From: Paenibacillus sp. D2_2
GTDB taxonomy: Bacteria > Bacillota > Bacilli > Paenibacillales > Paenibacillaceae
Direction of reading: 5' to 3'
DNA: 64,000 bases
Assembly: GCF_031199965.1 (NCBI RefSeq)
Contig: NZ_CP133605.1
Span: 893,501-957,500, forward strand
Positions 1 to 8,964 of the stretch are shown one piece after another (within the stretch, counting starts at the first letter, position 1; the number at the start of each line of letters is the position of its first letter). A program made the translations under genes and the position numbers. The notes under the pieces were generated by a model that was given only the letters and a program-made list of their open reading frames with translations, searched no databases and was not told the DNA's origin.

Positions 1-191
1 TTTTCTTTCGACAATATGTATTTCTTACCGGAATTCTCGGCGGGAGTGGAAATCTCCTTATTGCTGGTTACGATCTCCACCAGTTCTATTGGTTCGTCCT
101 TCCCCTCATGGTTCGCTTGAACGGGTTCATTTTGAGTAGATAGGACGCCTTTCAACCAACCCATCGATTTATTTCTAGCATCTTTAGCCAT
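1..191 (-). CDS. Hypothetical protein, N-terminal part only
   Basis: A reading frame on the minus strand begins with ATG at 191-189, preceded by the ribosome binding site AGGAG about 8 bases upstream, and runs off the left edge. The visible 63 residues begin MAKDARNKSMGWLKGVLS, then are polar and acidic (VEIVTSNKEISTPAENS). I see no signal peptide, membrane segment or recognisable domain. The clean ribosome binding site and an open frame to the window edge support a real gene, but its function cannot be named from this part. Confidence 0.6.
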   Translation of the reverse strand, partial: MAKDARNKSMGWLKGVLSTQNEPVQANHEGKDEPIELVEIVTSNKEISTPAENSGKKYILSKE

Positions 192-562
192 AGCTTCGTC
201 TCCTATATTTGAAATAGTAATAGAAATCCATCAACCCAAAATGTGAAAAACATTACTAAAGTAGCAATTATGTATAGCAAGATCCATCATATCAAAATCA
301 GTCTATTCACATTGTATAATTATGTAGGATAATGTCAATATAATGCTATTGTACTAGTCCTTACATCCTATTATTTAGGGCTAAAAAACTGAAAGTGTAC
401 TAATAATGTCCTACTAAATACTTGATTCATCGAGACTGATAGAATCGGAGCGCAATTTGCCATGATAGACGAACTGTGTCAGTATAGTACAATAGTTGTT
501 ATATGCTTATAGTAGCTGGGTTACATGGACAACTGACAATGATGAATGGAGGACATGAAGCT
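192..562. other. Intergenic region between divergent genes
   Basis: AT-rich spacer between the leftward hypothetical gene and the rightward yjdM-like gene, so it must hold both promoters. I see no tRNA, no long inverted repeat and no convincing small gene. The only landmark is the GGAGG at 548-552 that serves the downstream gene. Confidence 0.5.
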
Positions 563-901
563 ATGCCTTTTCCAAATTGCCCGAAATGTAATTCTGAGTA
601 CACGTATGAGGATAGAGACTTGCTCGTCTGCCCGGAATGCAGTCATGAGTGGTCTGCTGATACGATTGATGCAGAGAATGAAGATGCTAGAGTCGTGAAG
701 GATGCTAACGGCAATGTTCTGAGCGATGGCGATTCTATTACTGTGATCAAGGATTTGAAAGTGAAGGGAACCTCGTCGGTTATCAAAATCGGCACGAAGG
801 TAAAAAATATTCGCCTGATCGAAGGCGATCATGATATCGATTGTAAAATTGACGGCTTCGGGGCGATGAAATTGAAGTCGGAGTTTGTTAAGAAGATATA
901 G
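563..901 (+). CDS. yjdM: YjdM/PhnA family zinc-ribbon protein
   Basis: A 112-residue cytosolic protein. The N-terminus has a zinc ribbon with two CxxC pairs (CPKC at residues 6-9, CPEC at about 25-28), followed by a small beta-rich domain containing the family-typical stretch [15 protein letters not shown] and the ending KLKSEFVKK. Length and layout match the YjdM/PhnA family, historically linked by name to alkylphosphonate operons but without an established enzymatic role. The start at 563 is chosen because GGAGG at 548-552 sits 10 bases upstream; an upstream extension of the frame to 503 has no such signal. It stands alone and ends at a strong terminator. Confidence 0.85.
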   Translation: MPFPNCPKCNSEYTYEDRDLLVCPECSHEWSADTIDAENEDARVVKDANGNVLSDGDSITVIKDLKVKGTSSVIKIGTKVKNIRLIEGDHDIDCKIDGFGAMKLKSEFVKKI

Positions 902-913
902 TTCATAAGCAAG

Positions 914-958
914 AAAAAATACAGTCCGCGTCTCCAAGGAGAACGGGCTGTATTTTTT
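914..958. terminator. Bidirectional intrinsic terminator
   Basis: Stem AAAAAATACAGTCCG pairs with the later CGGGCTGTATTTTTT around a loop of about 15 bases. Runs of A before and T after let it end transcription from yjdM on the plus strand and from the DUF1129 gene on the minus strand. Confidence 0.85.
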
Positions 959-996
959 GTTAATAACGGTATATATTTATCCGTTTTGAATTTTAA

Positions 997-1707
997 TTAT
1001 TTGCCGCGCCGTCCGAAAATGAAGATTTGCCCAAGCAGTCCAATGATAAAAATGATCAGGCTCTGCCAAGGAGTAACGGTGAAGGATGGCATAATGCGAT
1101 TAAGCAGCAGGCCTACTGCAATGACGGCCAGTGCGATGATGATATAAATGCCGAACGCTCTTATATCAAACAATTTACGCGGCCGCATCGGATCTGAAGT
1201 CTGTTCCACTGGCTTCACACTATCGTCCTCTTGCCCCGGTCCGAGAAAACGGGTAATGAATTCGATTAATACGATGGCCAGACCTGCAATTAGCAGTAGT
1301 GTGCCACTGTTGATGGTAGTGTTGGCTAGTTCCCCTCCAAACCATTTGCCGAAAAAGCCGGTAATCATAAAAATGAAGAATACCCAAGTAATTGTAGCCC
1401 ATGGGATCATAATGTAATATTTAATCTTTTCTTTTAAAGTCCGGGGCTTGCGCATTTTGACATCATCGATGAGCCTCTCGCAGTATGCCGCGGCACTCGC
1501 TTTGAATAATTGCTCGGCGCTGACGCCCTTTTGCTCATGCTTGACGATCTTCTGGGCCAGGTAAAGCAGAAGCTCTTCCTTCCTGGCATCACTGATTTCT
1601 TCGTCTTTGTGGATGTACGTGCTCATTTCCTTAAAATAAGCTGCATTCTCCCGGTTCATTTGCTGGCTGAGTCGTTCGACTCTAACCGCCCTCTCCTGAG
1701 TGTTCAA
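997..1707 (-). CDS. DUF1129-family membrane protein
   Basis: 236 residues. The first 90 form a soluble, charged helical region (QQMNRENAAYFKEMSTYI... then a LLLYLAQKI helix) typical of DUF1129 proteins, which resemble the HAAS regulatory domain. Four hydrophobic segments follow at about residues 103-122, 133-150, 185-203 and 212-230, ending in a positive tail FGRRGK, so this is an integral membrane protein. Function in the family is unknown. The gene is monocistronic, facing yjdM and diverging from the ABC transporter operon to its right. Confidence 0.8.
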   Translation of the reverse strand: MNTQERAVRVERLSQQMNRENAAYFKEMSTYIHKDEEISDARKEELLLYLAQKIVKHEQKGVSAEQLFKASAAAYCERLIDDVKMRKPRTLKEKIKYYIMIPWATITWVFFIFMITGFFGKWFGGELANTTINSGTLLLIAGLAIVLIEFITRFLGPGQEDDSVKPVEQTSDPMRPRKLFDIRAFGIYIIIALAVIAVGLLLNRIMPSFTVTPWQSLIIFIIGLLGQIFIFGRRGK

Positions 1708-1880
1708 TCAAGACCCTCCAACTATGCTGATATTGTCCAATAGTATACGGCAAATTTTGATCGATTCGCAAGGGAAGGGATGCAAACGTAAGAGAAGAGC
1801 CCGTGATTAGATGAAAATATAGATCGTATAAGACTTTTTAAATAATGTACTTATTTTTTAATTATAGTATAAATTTTATA

Positions 1881-1908
1881 TTGAATTTATTTATTAATAA
1901 TATATAAT
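1881..1908 (+). promoter_or_regulatory. Probable sigma-A promoter of the ABC transporter operon
   Basis: TTGAAT at 1881-1886 and TATAAT at 1903-1908 are separated by 16 bases, in an AT-rich region just upstream of the ABC ATPase gene. The -10 box overlaps the left edge of the palindrome at 1906-1935, so occupancy of the palindrome would block this promoter. Confidence 0.65.
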
Positions 1909-1935
1909 GTACTCATTATTAATTATAAGTACATT
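1906..1935. promoter_or_regulatory. Palindromic operator, probably TetR-type
   Basis: Two 8-base arms, AATGTACT and AGTACATT, flank a 14-base AT-rich centre that is itself partly symmetric (ATTAAT in the middle). It overlaps the -10 box and transcription start of the ABC operon. A further half-site, AATGTACTTATT, lies near 1845-1856. The TetR-family gene at 3969, immediately after the transporter genes, is the obvious candidate ligand; that link is inference from position and symmetry. Confidence 0.65.
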
Positions 1936-1951
1936 TTGGAGGTTGGAGTAT

Positions 1952-2941
1952 ATGGACGCGATCTCGGTATCTGGTCTGTCGAAGTACTATGGCAAGAAGA
2001 TCGGTGTAGAGAATGTCGACTTTACAGTGACAAGAGGAGAGAAATTTGGGTTTATCGGTCCGAATGGCGCCGGCAAGTCAACGACGATTCGAATGCTGAT
2101 GCAACTCCTGCACCCATCTGGTGGAGAGATCTCTCTCTTGGGTAAGACGCTAGGCAAGGAGAACCCAGACATTCGAAGCAAGATTGGTTATTTGCCTTCT
2201 GAGGTGCAGTATGACAGTGATATGAACGGACATCAGGTACTTAAATTTGCTGCCCTAGCTTACGGCTTGAATCTGAAGGATACGATGGGGCTGGAGATTG
2301 CCGAGCGTCTGCAGCTCGATTTGAGCCGTAAGGTTCGTGATTACTCCCTCGGGAACCGCAAGAAGCTGGGAATTGTGCAATGTCTTCAACATCGGCCGGA
2401 ACTGGTCGTACTCGATGAGCCAACATCGGGTCTGGATCCGCTCATTCAACATGAGTTCTTCAATCTTCTGACTGAATTGAATGAGCAAGGGATGACCATA
2501 TTCTTCTCAACTCATGTCTTGTCCGAGGTAGAGAGATTCTGCGATCGGGTAGCTTTTATCCGCGAGGGCCACTTACTGCGAGTATCAAGGGTGGATGAGA
2601 TTGCGGAAAGATTGATTCGCAAATTTACAGTTGCGTTTCGTGAGCAGGGCAATTTGATAGAACGGCTTGGGCTGAATAAGCTGGATTCGGATGCTAAGTA
2701 TGAACATGGAGAGCATATTTTTCAGGTGTCGGGTCCAATCGAGCCTGTTCTTCAGCTGCTGGCCGATGCAGGGGTTAATGATCTTCGCGTAGAGCGGCCT
2801 TCGTTAGAGGAAATATTCATGCAGGACTATTCTGTGCATGCAGGGACGGATCATCCGCACACCGACGAGATTCATTCGACAGGTACAGATACGGTTAAGA
2901 AAGAACATCATCACTTCATGGAGAAGGAGGGAGAGCAATGA
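1952..2941 (+). CDS. ABC transporter ATP-binding protein (ABC-2 exporter type)
   Basis: 329-residue cytosolic ATPase that would power the membrane partner encoded next. It has Walker A GPNGAGKST near residue 38, a degenerate signature (YSLGNRKKLGIVQ instead of LSGGQ), Walker B and D-loop VVLDEPTSGLDP, and the H-loop histidine in FFSTHVLSE. The last 35 residues form a histidine-rich acidic tail (HAGTDHPHTDEIH, then HHH), which is unusual and might bind metal. The start at 1952 follows GGAGG at 1939-1943; the frame is open 15 codons further upstream, but that would begin inside the operator. It overlaps the permease by four bases (ATGA), so the two are translationally coupled. Confidence 0.88.
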   Translation: MDAISVSGLSKYYGKKIGVENVDFTVTRGEKFGFIGPNGAGKSTTIRMLMQLLHPSGGEISLLGKTLGKENPDIRSKIGYLPSEVQYDSDMNGHQVLKFAALAYGLNLKDTMGLEIAERLQLDLSRKVRDYSLGNRKKLGIVQCLQHRPELVVLDEPTSGLDPLIQHEFFNLLTELNEQGMTIFFSTHVLSEVERFCDRVAFIREGHLLRVSRVDEIAERLIRKFTVAFREQGNLIERLGLNKLDSDAKYEHGEHIFQVSGPIEPVLQLLADAGVNDLRVERPSLEEIFMQDYSVHAGTDHPHTDEIHSTGTDTVKKEHHHFMEKEGEQ

Positions 2942-3740
2942 GGGGAACTATTGGAAATTTAATTCGTAACGAATGGTGGATAAACCGGCGTAATTTCCTG
3001 ATTGCCCTTGTCGTTATTCCTGGCTTTCAGATTCTATTCTCGGGAGTTGCGAATATCTTTCTCCAAAATACGGATATGGTGAAAATGGTGGAGATGATTC
3101 CTTCCGCCATGATGGATGCATTCGGCTTTTATCCTGAGCTGATGACTACTTTTGAAGGCTGGATGAGTAGTGAGCCGCTTACGTTCTATTTAATGCTATT
3201 TGGAGGATTTGCAGCCGTGTGGGGTAGCTTGACAATTGCACGTGAACGGAGCAGCAAGACACAGGATTTCCTGTTCTCTTTACCCTATACGCGTCTACAA
3301 ATATTTATGTCTAGAGTACTAGCACAACTGGTACAGATGTTAGCCGTCTTTCTTGTTACACTTGTCTCTGTCTATCTCTTCGGCTCTTTGCTCAGTTCGA
3401 TAGCCAAACCTGAAGTTATTCTCATTATGATGTTGTCCGGCTTACTGATCGCGATGGCTTTTGCTGGTATTGGATATATCTTTACTGTGCTGGTACACAC
3501 GGAACGGGGGCAATGTCTGTCAGCGTCGGCATCGTTATGATCTCTTTTTTGCTTAAAATGCTCTCCGGACTCGATAGCTCCATATCCTGGTTGTCGAAAT
3601 TAAGTTTATTTAATATATTTGACAGCCTTAGGATGGCAACTGAATCGTATCTCTCCTGGACAGGAATAGCTATCTGCTTACTGGTTTATTTTCTTGGAAT
3701 TGCTCTTGGTGCAATTATGCTCCGACGGCAGGACATTTAG
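2938..3740 (+). CDS. ABC-2 family permease, frameshifted
   Basis: Membrane partner of the preceding ATPase. Frame 1 (2938-3540) holds a cytosolic start, a first membrane helix (FLIALVVIPGFQILFSGV), an extracytoplasmic loop and further helices, then turns to nonsense after TERG. Frame 2, open from about 3513 to 3740, carries on with MSVSVGIVMISFLLKML and the last two helices, ending LRRQDI. Adding one G to the G5 run near 3506-3511 restores a single protein of about 267 residues with six membrane segments, in line with ABC-2/NatB-like permeases. I think the gene is intact and the base was lost in sequencing, but a true frameshift cannot be excluded. Confidence 0.8.
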
Positions 3741-3754
3741 TTTATAATATAAGT

Positions 3755-3934
3755 GTGTGTTTAAAAAGTACGGTTTTCAGCACCGAGAAGGTTGGATGAA
3801 GCTAGGGGCTGAGGAGCGGAGCGTACGTAGTTGGTACGTGAGCACCGGAAGGCCCGGCTGAATTCAAGATTCGAATGTCGAATATGCTCCCAGCGTTACT
3901 TCGTGATCAAAGGGGGACTTTTTAAACAACCTCT
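3755..3934 (+). repeat. Interspersed mosaic repeat, copy A (short form)
   Basis: A non-coding element of about 180 bases bounded by inverted ends (GTTTAAAAAGT on the left, ACTTTTTAAAC on the right). Its reverse complement matches the repeat at 12094-12347 over nearly its whole length, including the segments TGATCACGAAGTAAC, GAATCTTGAATTCAGCCGGG, GTGCTCACGTACC and AACCTTCTCGGTGCTGAA. It lacks two inserts found in copy B. No protein is encoded, so it is MITE-like or REP-like. It separates the permease gene from the TetR gene. Confidence 0.8.
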
Positions 3935-3968
3935 ATAAGTACTATTCAACAAAGGGGGCGTTCTGTCC

Positions 3969-4559
3969 GTGGTTAACGGAAAAAAACAACAAATCATTCG
4001 GACGGCACGCAAGCTGTTCTTCGAGCAGGGGATTGTCAGTACGAGTATGGATCAGATCGCTGAAGAAGTGCCTGTCTCGAAAATGACTATTTATAAATAT
4101 TTCGGCAGCAAGGATGGGCTGATCGAGCAGGTCATTACGATGATCAATGAAGAGACGCATGCGGATTTTACTCAGATGATGGAGAAATCCAATGACGCGA
4201 TTGAAATGTTGCATCATATGCTTCTTTATCAGAGGATGAGTGACTACTCAGCCGAATTTATCAATGACCTGGTCTCTGTATACCCGGAGTATACTCGGCA
4301 GATGATTGAATATAATGAACAGAAGAATATGCCGCTGTTCGAGGAGATGGTGTTCCGCGGCCAGCAGAATGGACATATTCGCAAGGATATCTCACCGCAT
4401 CTGCTGGTGCTGTACCTGTCTTCGATGAAGGAATTCATGGCCAAGCCCGGCCGGCTTGAGCCATTTACGAATATGAATGTGCTTGCAGATCAATTCATAT
4501 CGTTACTGATTCATGGTATTTCAAATACGCCAGTTATGACTGAACCTCCACATGAATAG
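3969..4559 (+). CDS. TetR/AcrR family transcriptional regulator
   Basis: 196 residues with GTG start at 3969, ten bases after AAAGGGGG. Residues 5-52 form the TetR helix-turn-helix (IIRTARKLFFEQG, then MDQIAEEVPVSKMTIYKYFGSKDGLI); the remainder is an all-helical ligand and dimer domain with no recognisable ligand specificity. It follows the ABC exporter genes, separated only by the repeat element, and probably represses them through the palindrome at 1906-1935. Such pairs usually govern efflux of a toxic compound; the substrate cannot be told from sequence. Confidence 0.88.
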   Translation: MVNGKKQQIIRTARKLFFEQGIVSTSMDQIAEEVPVSKMTIYKYFGSKDGLIEQVITMINEETHADFTQMMEKSNDAIEMLHHMLLYQRMSDYSAEFINDLVSVYPEYTRQMIEYNEQKNMPLFEEMVFRGQQNGHIRKDISPHLLVLYLSSMKEFMAKPGRLEPFTNMNVLADQFISLLIHGISNTPVMTEPPHE

Positions 4560-4601
4560 GGATTATATTTGTTCACACTGAGTTGAATAATGTAGCGCAG
4601 G

Positions 4602-4628
4602 GCACCGCTTTGAAGCGGTGCTTTTTTT
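4602..4628 (+). terminator. Intrinsic terminator after the TetR gene
   Basis: Perfect stem GCACCGCTT/AAGCGGTGC with a two-base loop, followed by seven T. Confidence 0.9.
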
Positions 4629-4715
4629 GTATTTTTCGTGAACATCGCATAAAAAGAGACCAACAAGACGAAACTACATCATCACAGAAATTTGTCAAAC
4701 AGGAGGAACGTATCC

Positions 4716-4931
4716 ATGGAGAACGAAGTGGAATTAACACGCCGTTACTTGCTCAACAGTCATTCACGGGGGAGTCTGGAGGAAGTCGTAAGCGAGGATG
4801 AGCAATTGGAGCTGGTGGATGGCCGAGAGTCCTCGGTCCAGTCTTCAGAGGATATTACTCCGTCGCTGTTTGAAGAGGAACAGGCAGGGAAAGAGAAAAT
4901 TGCAAACTACCTCAGGCAGTACTATAGCTAA
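4716..4931 (+). CDS. Small acidic hypothetical protein
   Basis: 71 residues, ATG at 4716, ten bases after AGGAGG at 4701-4706. The protein is soluble and acidic (EEVVSEDEQLELVD, SLFEEEQAGKEK) and ends IANYLRQYYS. It has no cysteine, membrane helix or known motif. The strong ribosome binding site and compositional fit with its neighbours argue that it is translated. It lies between a terminator and the hydrolase gene, alone or as the first gene of a short transcript. Confidence 0.6.
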   Translation: MENEVELTRRYLLNSHSRGSLEEVVSEDEQLELVDGRESSVQSSEDITPSLFEEEQAGKEKIANYLRQYYS

Positions 4932-5029
4932 CAATTGACACCTTGTTATTTACGATGATAATATAAAACCAATAATTCATATTAAAATTATCGGATTTAT
5001 ATTTATCGCAGTAACGGGGAGGAATAGAG

Positions 5030-5857
5030 ATGGAACGGCAAATCATCATTCAGCATGAGACTGAGGAAATCGCGGCGAGTGTTCACTACCCGGTCTTGGT
5101 AAAAGCGGAGGGACGGTGCAAGAACCGTACTCCATTGGTTATCATTTGCCATGGTTTCGTAGGTAGTCGAATCGGTGTTGACCGATTGTTCGTAAAGACG
5201 GCACGGGAGTTGGCGCAAGCAGGATCTATGGTCGTTCGCTTCGATTATATCGGCTGTGGGGAGAGCAGTGGCGATTATGGCCGAGAGAGTGTAGATTCCA
5301 TGATTGCACAGACGCGAGACGTCCTTGATTATGCGCTCGGGCTTGGCGATATTGATCCAGAACGGGTGACGTTGATTGGCCATAGTCTGGGCGGGATGAT
5401 CGCTTTGCTGACAGCTGCCCGTGACCGGCGTGTAAAGAATCTGGTCCTATGGTCTGCCGTAGGTTATCCATTCAATGATATCGTCAAGATTACCAGCCGC
5501 AAGTTGTATGATGAAGCGATCATGAAGGGCAAGGCCGATTACTTGGGATTTGGTCTTACGCCGAATTTCTACGATTCGCTCGCTGCTTACCAGCCTTTTC
5601 AGGAAGCCAAGAAATTCTCCGGCGATGTGCTCGTCGTCCACGGGACATCTGATGATGCAATACCGGTCGATTATGCCTTCTTGTATCAGAAGATATTTTG
5701 GTTACGCCCCGAAGGTCGCTGCGATAAGGAGATTATATTCCAGGCGGATCATACGTATTCGAACGGGGGGCACCAACAACAGTTGATTCATAAGACGAGG
5801 GATTGGCTTGGTGAACTGGAGAATACCCAACGTGAGTGGCAGGACTGGACTATTTAA
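5030..5857 (+). CDS. Alpha/beta hydrolase, esterase-like
   Basis: 275-residue cytosolic alpha/beta-hydrolase fold protein. The oxyanion-hole loop is HGFVGS near residue 44, the nucleophile elbow GHSLGG carries the catalytic serine near residue 121, the acid is in HGTSDDAIP near 208, and the histidine is in QADHTYSNGG near 244. This layout resembles the cinnamoyl/feruloyl esterase-like and YitV-like subgroups. The substrate is not predictable. GGGGAGG sits eight bases before the ATG. No signal peptide is present. Confidence 0.82.
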   Translation: MERQIIIQHETEEIAASVHYPVLVKAEGRCKNRTPLVIICHGFVGSRIGVDRLFVKTARELAQAGSMVVRFDYIGCGESSGDYGRESVDSMIAQTRDVLDYALGLGDIDPERVTLIGHSLGGMIALLTAARDRRVKNLVLWSAVGYPFNDIVKITSRKLYDEAIMKGKADYLGFGLTPNFYDSLAAYQPFQEAKKFSGDVLVVHGTSDDAIPVDYAFLYQKIFWLRPEGRCDKEIIFQADHTYSNGGHQQQLIHKTRDWLGELENTQREWQDWTI

Positions 5858-5977
5858 TAGTGTGTTCAAAAAAAACAGCTTCGTATCAAAGGTGTTAGCG
5901 GGAGCTAGGCTAGTAAATACCGTCAAGTAGGGATACAATGAAGTTGTAACCATTCTGGTGCCCTGGAGGTATGTACA

Positions 5978-6784
5978 ATGACTCAGCCAGCAATGTTTGT
6001 CGCGCACGGGTCCCCTACACTAGCGATTGAAGACAACACTTATACCCAATTTCTGAAGCAATTGGTCCAGCAATTGCCGCGTAGACCCAGGGCTGTCGTC
6101 GTGTTCTCAGCCCATTTCGATTCACCTGTTCAGGCAGTAAGCAATGATGATGTGCATGAGACGATGCATGATTTCTATGGATTCCCGGAAGAAATGTATG
6201 GTATACGTTACCCTGCATCCGGAGATCAGGAACTAAGCAAGCTAATTGAAGGCTTGTTCGCAGAGAATAATTTGCCGTACGAATTGTCCTCGGGAAGAGG
6301 ACTGGATCACGGAGTTTGGGTTATTCTTCGTGCGATGTTCCCGAAGGCAGATATACCTGTAGTTGAGTTGTCGGTGGATTCCAGACGATCTCCTGCAGAG
6401 CAATATGCGATTGGCAAAATGTTGACCCGTCTACGTCAAGAGAATGTACTTGTCATTGGCAGTGGCGGTTTAGTGCATAATTTACGGCTGCTGGAAGCTG
6501 GAGCCTCCGCTCCTGCGGACTGGGCGGTGGAATTTGATGAGTGGATCAGCGAGCAGCTGCGAGCTTGGAATCTGCGGATATTGTTCGACTTTGAGAGGAG
6601 AGCTCCGCATGTGCGGGAGGCGGTTCCTTCTTACGCTAATGAGCATTTTGCACCCTTGTTATATGCGATGGGAGCCGCAGATGATGAACGTAGAGCGGTG
6701 AAGCTGTTCCAGGATTACCAGTACGGCAGCTTAAGTCTGAACTGCTGGGTATTCGGTGGATCGATACGTCCATTAGAGGAATGA
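5978..6784 (+). CDS. ygiD: 4,5-DOPA dioxygenase extradiol-type (LigB superfamily)
   Basis: 268 residues of the class III extradiol ring-cleavage dioxygenase fold, DODA/YgiD branch. Metal and catalytic histidines are visible in VAHGSP (about residue 10), FSAHFDSP (about 44) and GLDHGVW (about 108); the conserved stretch VIGSGGLVHNLR lies near 168 and the tail ends NCWVFGGSIRP. It cleaves catechol-type rings with a non-haem metal; the natural substrate in Bacillales is unknown. The ribosome binding site CTGGAGG precedes ATG 5978. It is a single-gene unit with a strong terminator behind it. Confidence 0.87.
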   Translation: MTQPAMFVAHGSPTLAIEDNTYTQFLKQLVQQLPRRPRAVVVFSAHFDSPVQAVSNDDVHETMHDFYGFPEEMYGIRYPASGDQELSKLIEGLFAENNLPYELSSGRGLDHGVWVILRAMFPKADIPVVELSVDSRRSPAEQYAIGKMLTRLRQENVLVIGSGGLVHNLRLLEAGASAPADWAVEFDEWISEQLRAWNLRILFDFERRAPHVREAVPSYANEHFAPLLYAMGAADDERRAVKLFQDYQYGSLSLNCWVFGGSIRPLEE

Positions 6785-6854
6785 GAACATCGATAGATGT
6801 AAAATGATAAACTGTGTTGATATATGGCTATTTATGCGAACAAATCGCTATAAG

Positions 6855-6896
6855 GACTGTCATCATGATCGTTGGATCATGATGACAGTCTTTTTT
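6855..6896 (+). terminator. Intrinsic terminator after the dioxygenase gene
   Basis: A perfect 16-base stem (GACTGTCATCATGATC and its complement) with a GTTG loop, followed by six T. Confidence 0.95.
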
Positions 6897-6969
6897 GTCT
6901 TTTCCCGGCGGGTCCATCAACGTATAATAGAGGAAACTAGAGCTAATAGAAGAAAATAATGGAGGAATT

Positions 6970-8040
6970 ATGAAATCTCATCTATCCAGAGTTAGTCTAT
7001 CCCTGCTGTTAGCGGCATGCTTGCTACTTGTACCCGCATGCGGGAAAGGAAGTAATCATGCATTGAACGAGGCGGAACAACAGATCCCTAGCGGAGATGT
7101 TCAGGAACCACCAGCGGAACAACCGGAAGCACAAGTTTTATACAAAACGCCCCTTACCGGAATGCCACTTGATGAGCCAACTACGCAGAGACCACTTGCT
7201 ATCATGGTGAACAATGCTCCCCAAGCAAGACCTCAGTCCGGATTAGGAGAAGCGGATATCGTGTATGAGGTTCTGGCGGAGGGAGGCGTTACCCGGCTAG
7301 TCGCAATATATCAAAGCGGCGGCAATGTGGCCAAGATCGGTCCAATCCGCAGCATACGTCCTTATTTGATTGAGCTTGGCGAGAGCTATCATGGCATAAC
7401 GGTTCATGCCAGGTGCCAGCAATGATGCCTTCGCTATTTTACAACAGCAACATAAAGATGATTTGGACGAGATTACAAATGCAGGCCCTTATTTCTGGCG
7501 TGATAAGTCGCGGAAAGCACCACATAATCTATACTCCAATTTAGAGAAGCTACTCGAAGGCGCTGAGAAAAGAAATACTCGATCCAGGATACCGAGATTC
7601 CAGCCTATACTTTCCGTGATTCAAATGATCCGGGAGAAGGTGATCCGGCAACATCCGTAGAGATTAAGTTCCAGCTTGAAAAATATAGAGTATCCTACGT
7701 GTATGATGCGGAGAGCAAGTTATACAAACGCTATATTAACGGTGATCCGCATAAGGATCTGGACACCGGGGAACAGTTGACCTGCTCGAATGTGGTCATT
7801 CTCGGTACTGAACATAAGGTGCTTGATGATGTCGGACGTCTCAGCGTTAATCTGGAAATGGGCGGGGAGGCAATCCTGCTTCAGCAAGGTAAGGTGATTC
7901 GCGGTAGTTGGATTCGTAGAGCAGATGATGTGATCCGTATCATTAAGGACAATGTCGAGGTTCCATTTTACCCTGGAAAAACATATTTCAATATCGTTCC
8001 TAACAAGCCCGATTTCGAGAGTCATATTAAGCTTGAATAG
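6970..8040 (+). CDS. yerB: DUF3048 (YerB-like) lipoprotein, two frameshifts
   Basis: Exported lipoprotein: hydrophobic signal followed by lipobox LVPAC, with lipidation at about Cys24. The first frame (6970-7425) carries the DUF3048 start TPLTGMPLDEPTTQRPLAIMVNN and EADIVYEVLAEGGVTRL. A one-base slip near 7410 moves to GASNDAFAIL... (open to 7660), and a second near 7568, in an A-rich stretch, moves to KYSIQDTEIPAYTF and on to FNIVPN, ending at 8040. Rejoined, it is about 356 residues, the normal YerB length. Function in the family is unknown; B. subtilis YerB is in the same neighbourhood as yerC, as here. Probably an intact gene with base-calling errors. Confidence 0.82.
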
Positions 8041-8262
8041 TGATGGTTGTGACAGGGCTTTATTGGATCAATATGGATACGCCTATGGATGAATATGGGG
8101 CTTTAAGGATAGAGCTGGGAACGATGGGGCAAAAATATTATATATAGGTGAAATGTTTTCGACAAAATGATCTATACTATCCTAAGTTATGATAATATAT
8201 TGTGGGTTAGTAATAGGAGTGTTAGGGGCATAAACAAACGTAAAGAGAAGAGAGGATACCAA

Positions 8263-8877
8263 ATGCGAGTTAAGAAGAAGGATATCTTTTTCCAGACGTT
8301 GGAGAACATGGCGGATACGATTGTACAATCGGCCGATTATTTCGCCCAGCAGGTCGCGGAATTTAAAGACGTAGATCAATTCGCGAAAAAAATGAAGGAG
8401 CTTGAGTCGCAGTGTGATAATTACACACACACGATTATCGTGGAACTGAACAAGACGTTTATAACTCCAATCGAGCGTGATGATATCATGCAGCTTACGA
8501 CTACGCTAGATGATGTTATGGATGGTCTCGAGGCTACGACATCCCGCTTCTTCATGTATCATTTACATGAGCCGGACGAGCATATTACAAGCTTTGCCGA
8601 GATTTTGCGTAACTCTGCATATGAAATTCAAAAGGCGATTCATCTGCTCTCACAGAAAAAATTGCTCGCGATTCGTGAATACACGATTCGATTGAACGAT
8701 CTGGAGAATCAGGGTGATGAACTGCTTCGGATTTGTATCAATGAGTTGTTTGCTAAAGTAACAGACCCAATCACTCTGATCAAAAAGAAGGAAATTTACG
8801 AGCGACTTGAGACAACGACAGATGCCTGTGAGCACGTTGCTAATACGCTTGAATCTATAATTATGCGCAATTCATAA
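8263..8877 (+). CDS. DUF47 family PhoU-like phosphate transport accessory protein
   Basis: 204-residue all-helical cytosolic protein of the DUF47/TIGR00153 group, related to PhoU, with the typical metal-binding acidic pattern (LTTTLDDVMDGLE near residues 73-85; YERLETTTDACEHVANTLESI at the C-terminus). ATG 8263 is chosen because AGAGAGG lies eight bases upstream; the frame stays open back to 8167 without such a signal. Members of this family are encoded next to PiT phosphate permeases and modulate them; the PiT gene follows 87 bases downstream, which supports that role here. Confidence 0.88.
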   Translation: MRVKKKDIFFQTLENMADTIVQSADYFAQQVAEFKDVDQFAKKMKELESQCDNYTHTIIVELNKTFITPIERDDIMQLTTTLDDVMDGLEATTSRFFMYHLHEPDEHITSFAEILRNSAYEIQKAIHLLSQKKLLAIREYTIRLNDLENQGDELLRICINELFAKVTDPITLIKKKEIYERLETTTDACEHVANTLESIIMRNS

Positions 8878-8964
8878 GATTAAGCTACTTATTTGAAATT
8901 CGGGAGGTTGGAATTGCGCGGATCCTGTAAAGAGAATACTCCATCTGTGCAATAATATAAAAAC

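Noticed and set aside
5862..5935. Possible third copy of the interspersed repeat
   Set aside because: Only GTGTGTTCAAAAA and a few scattered short matches (GAGCTAGGCT) resemble copy A; the inner framework is absent.
8914..8959. Short leader peptide before pit
   Set aside because: TTG-started frame of about 15 codons after GGGAGG is possible but too short to support without conservation.
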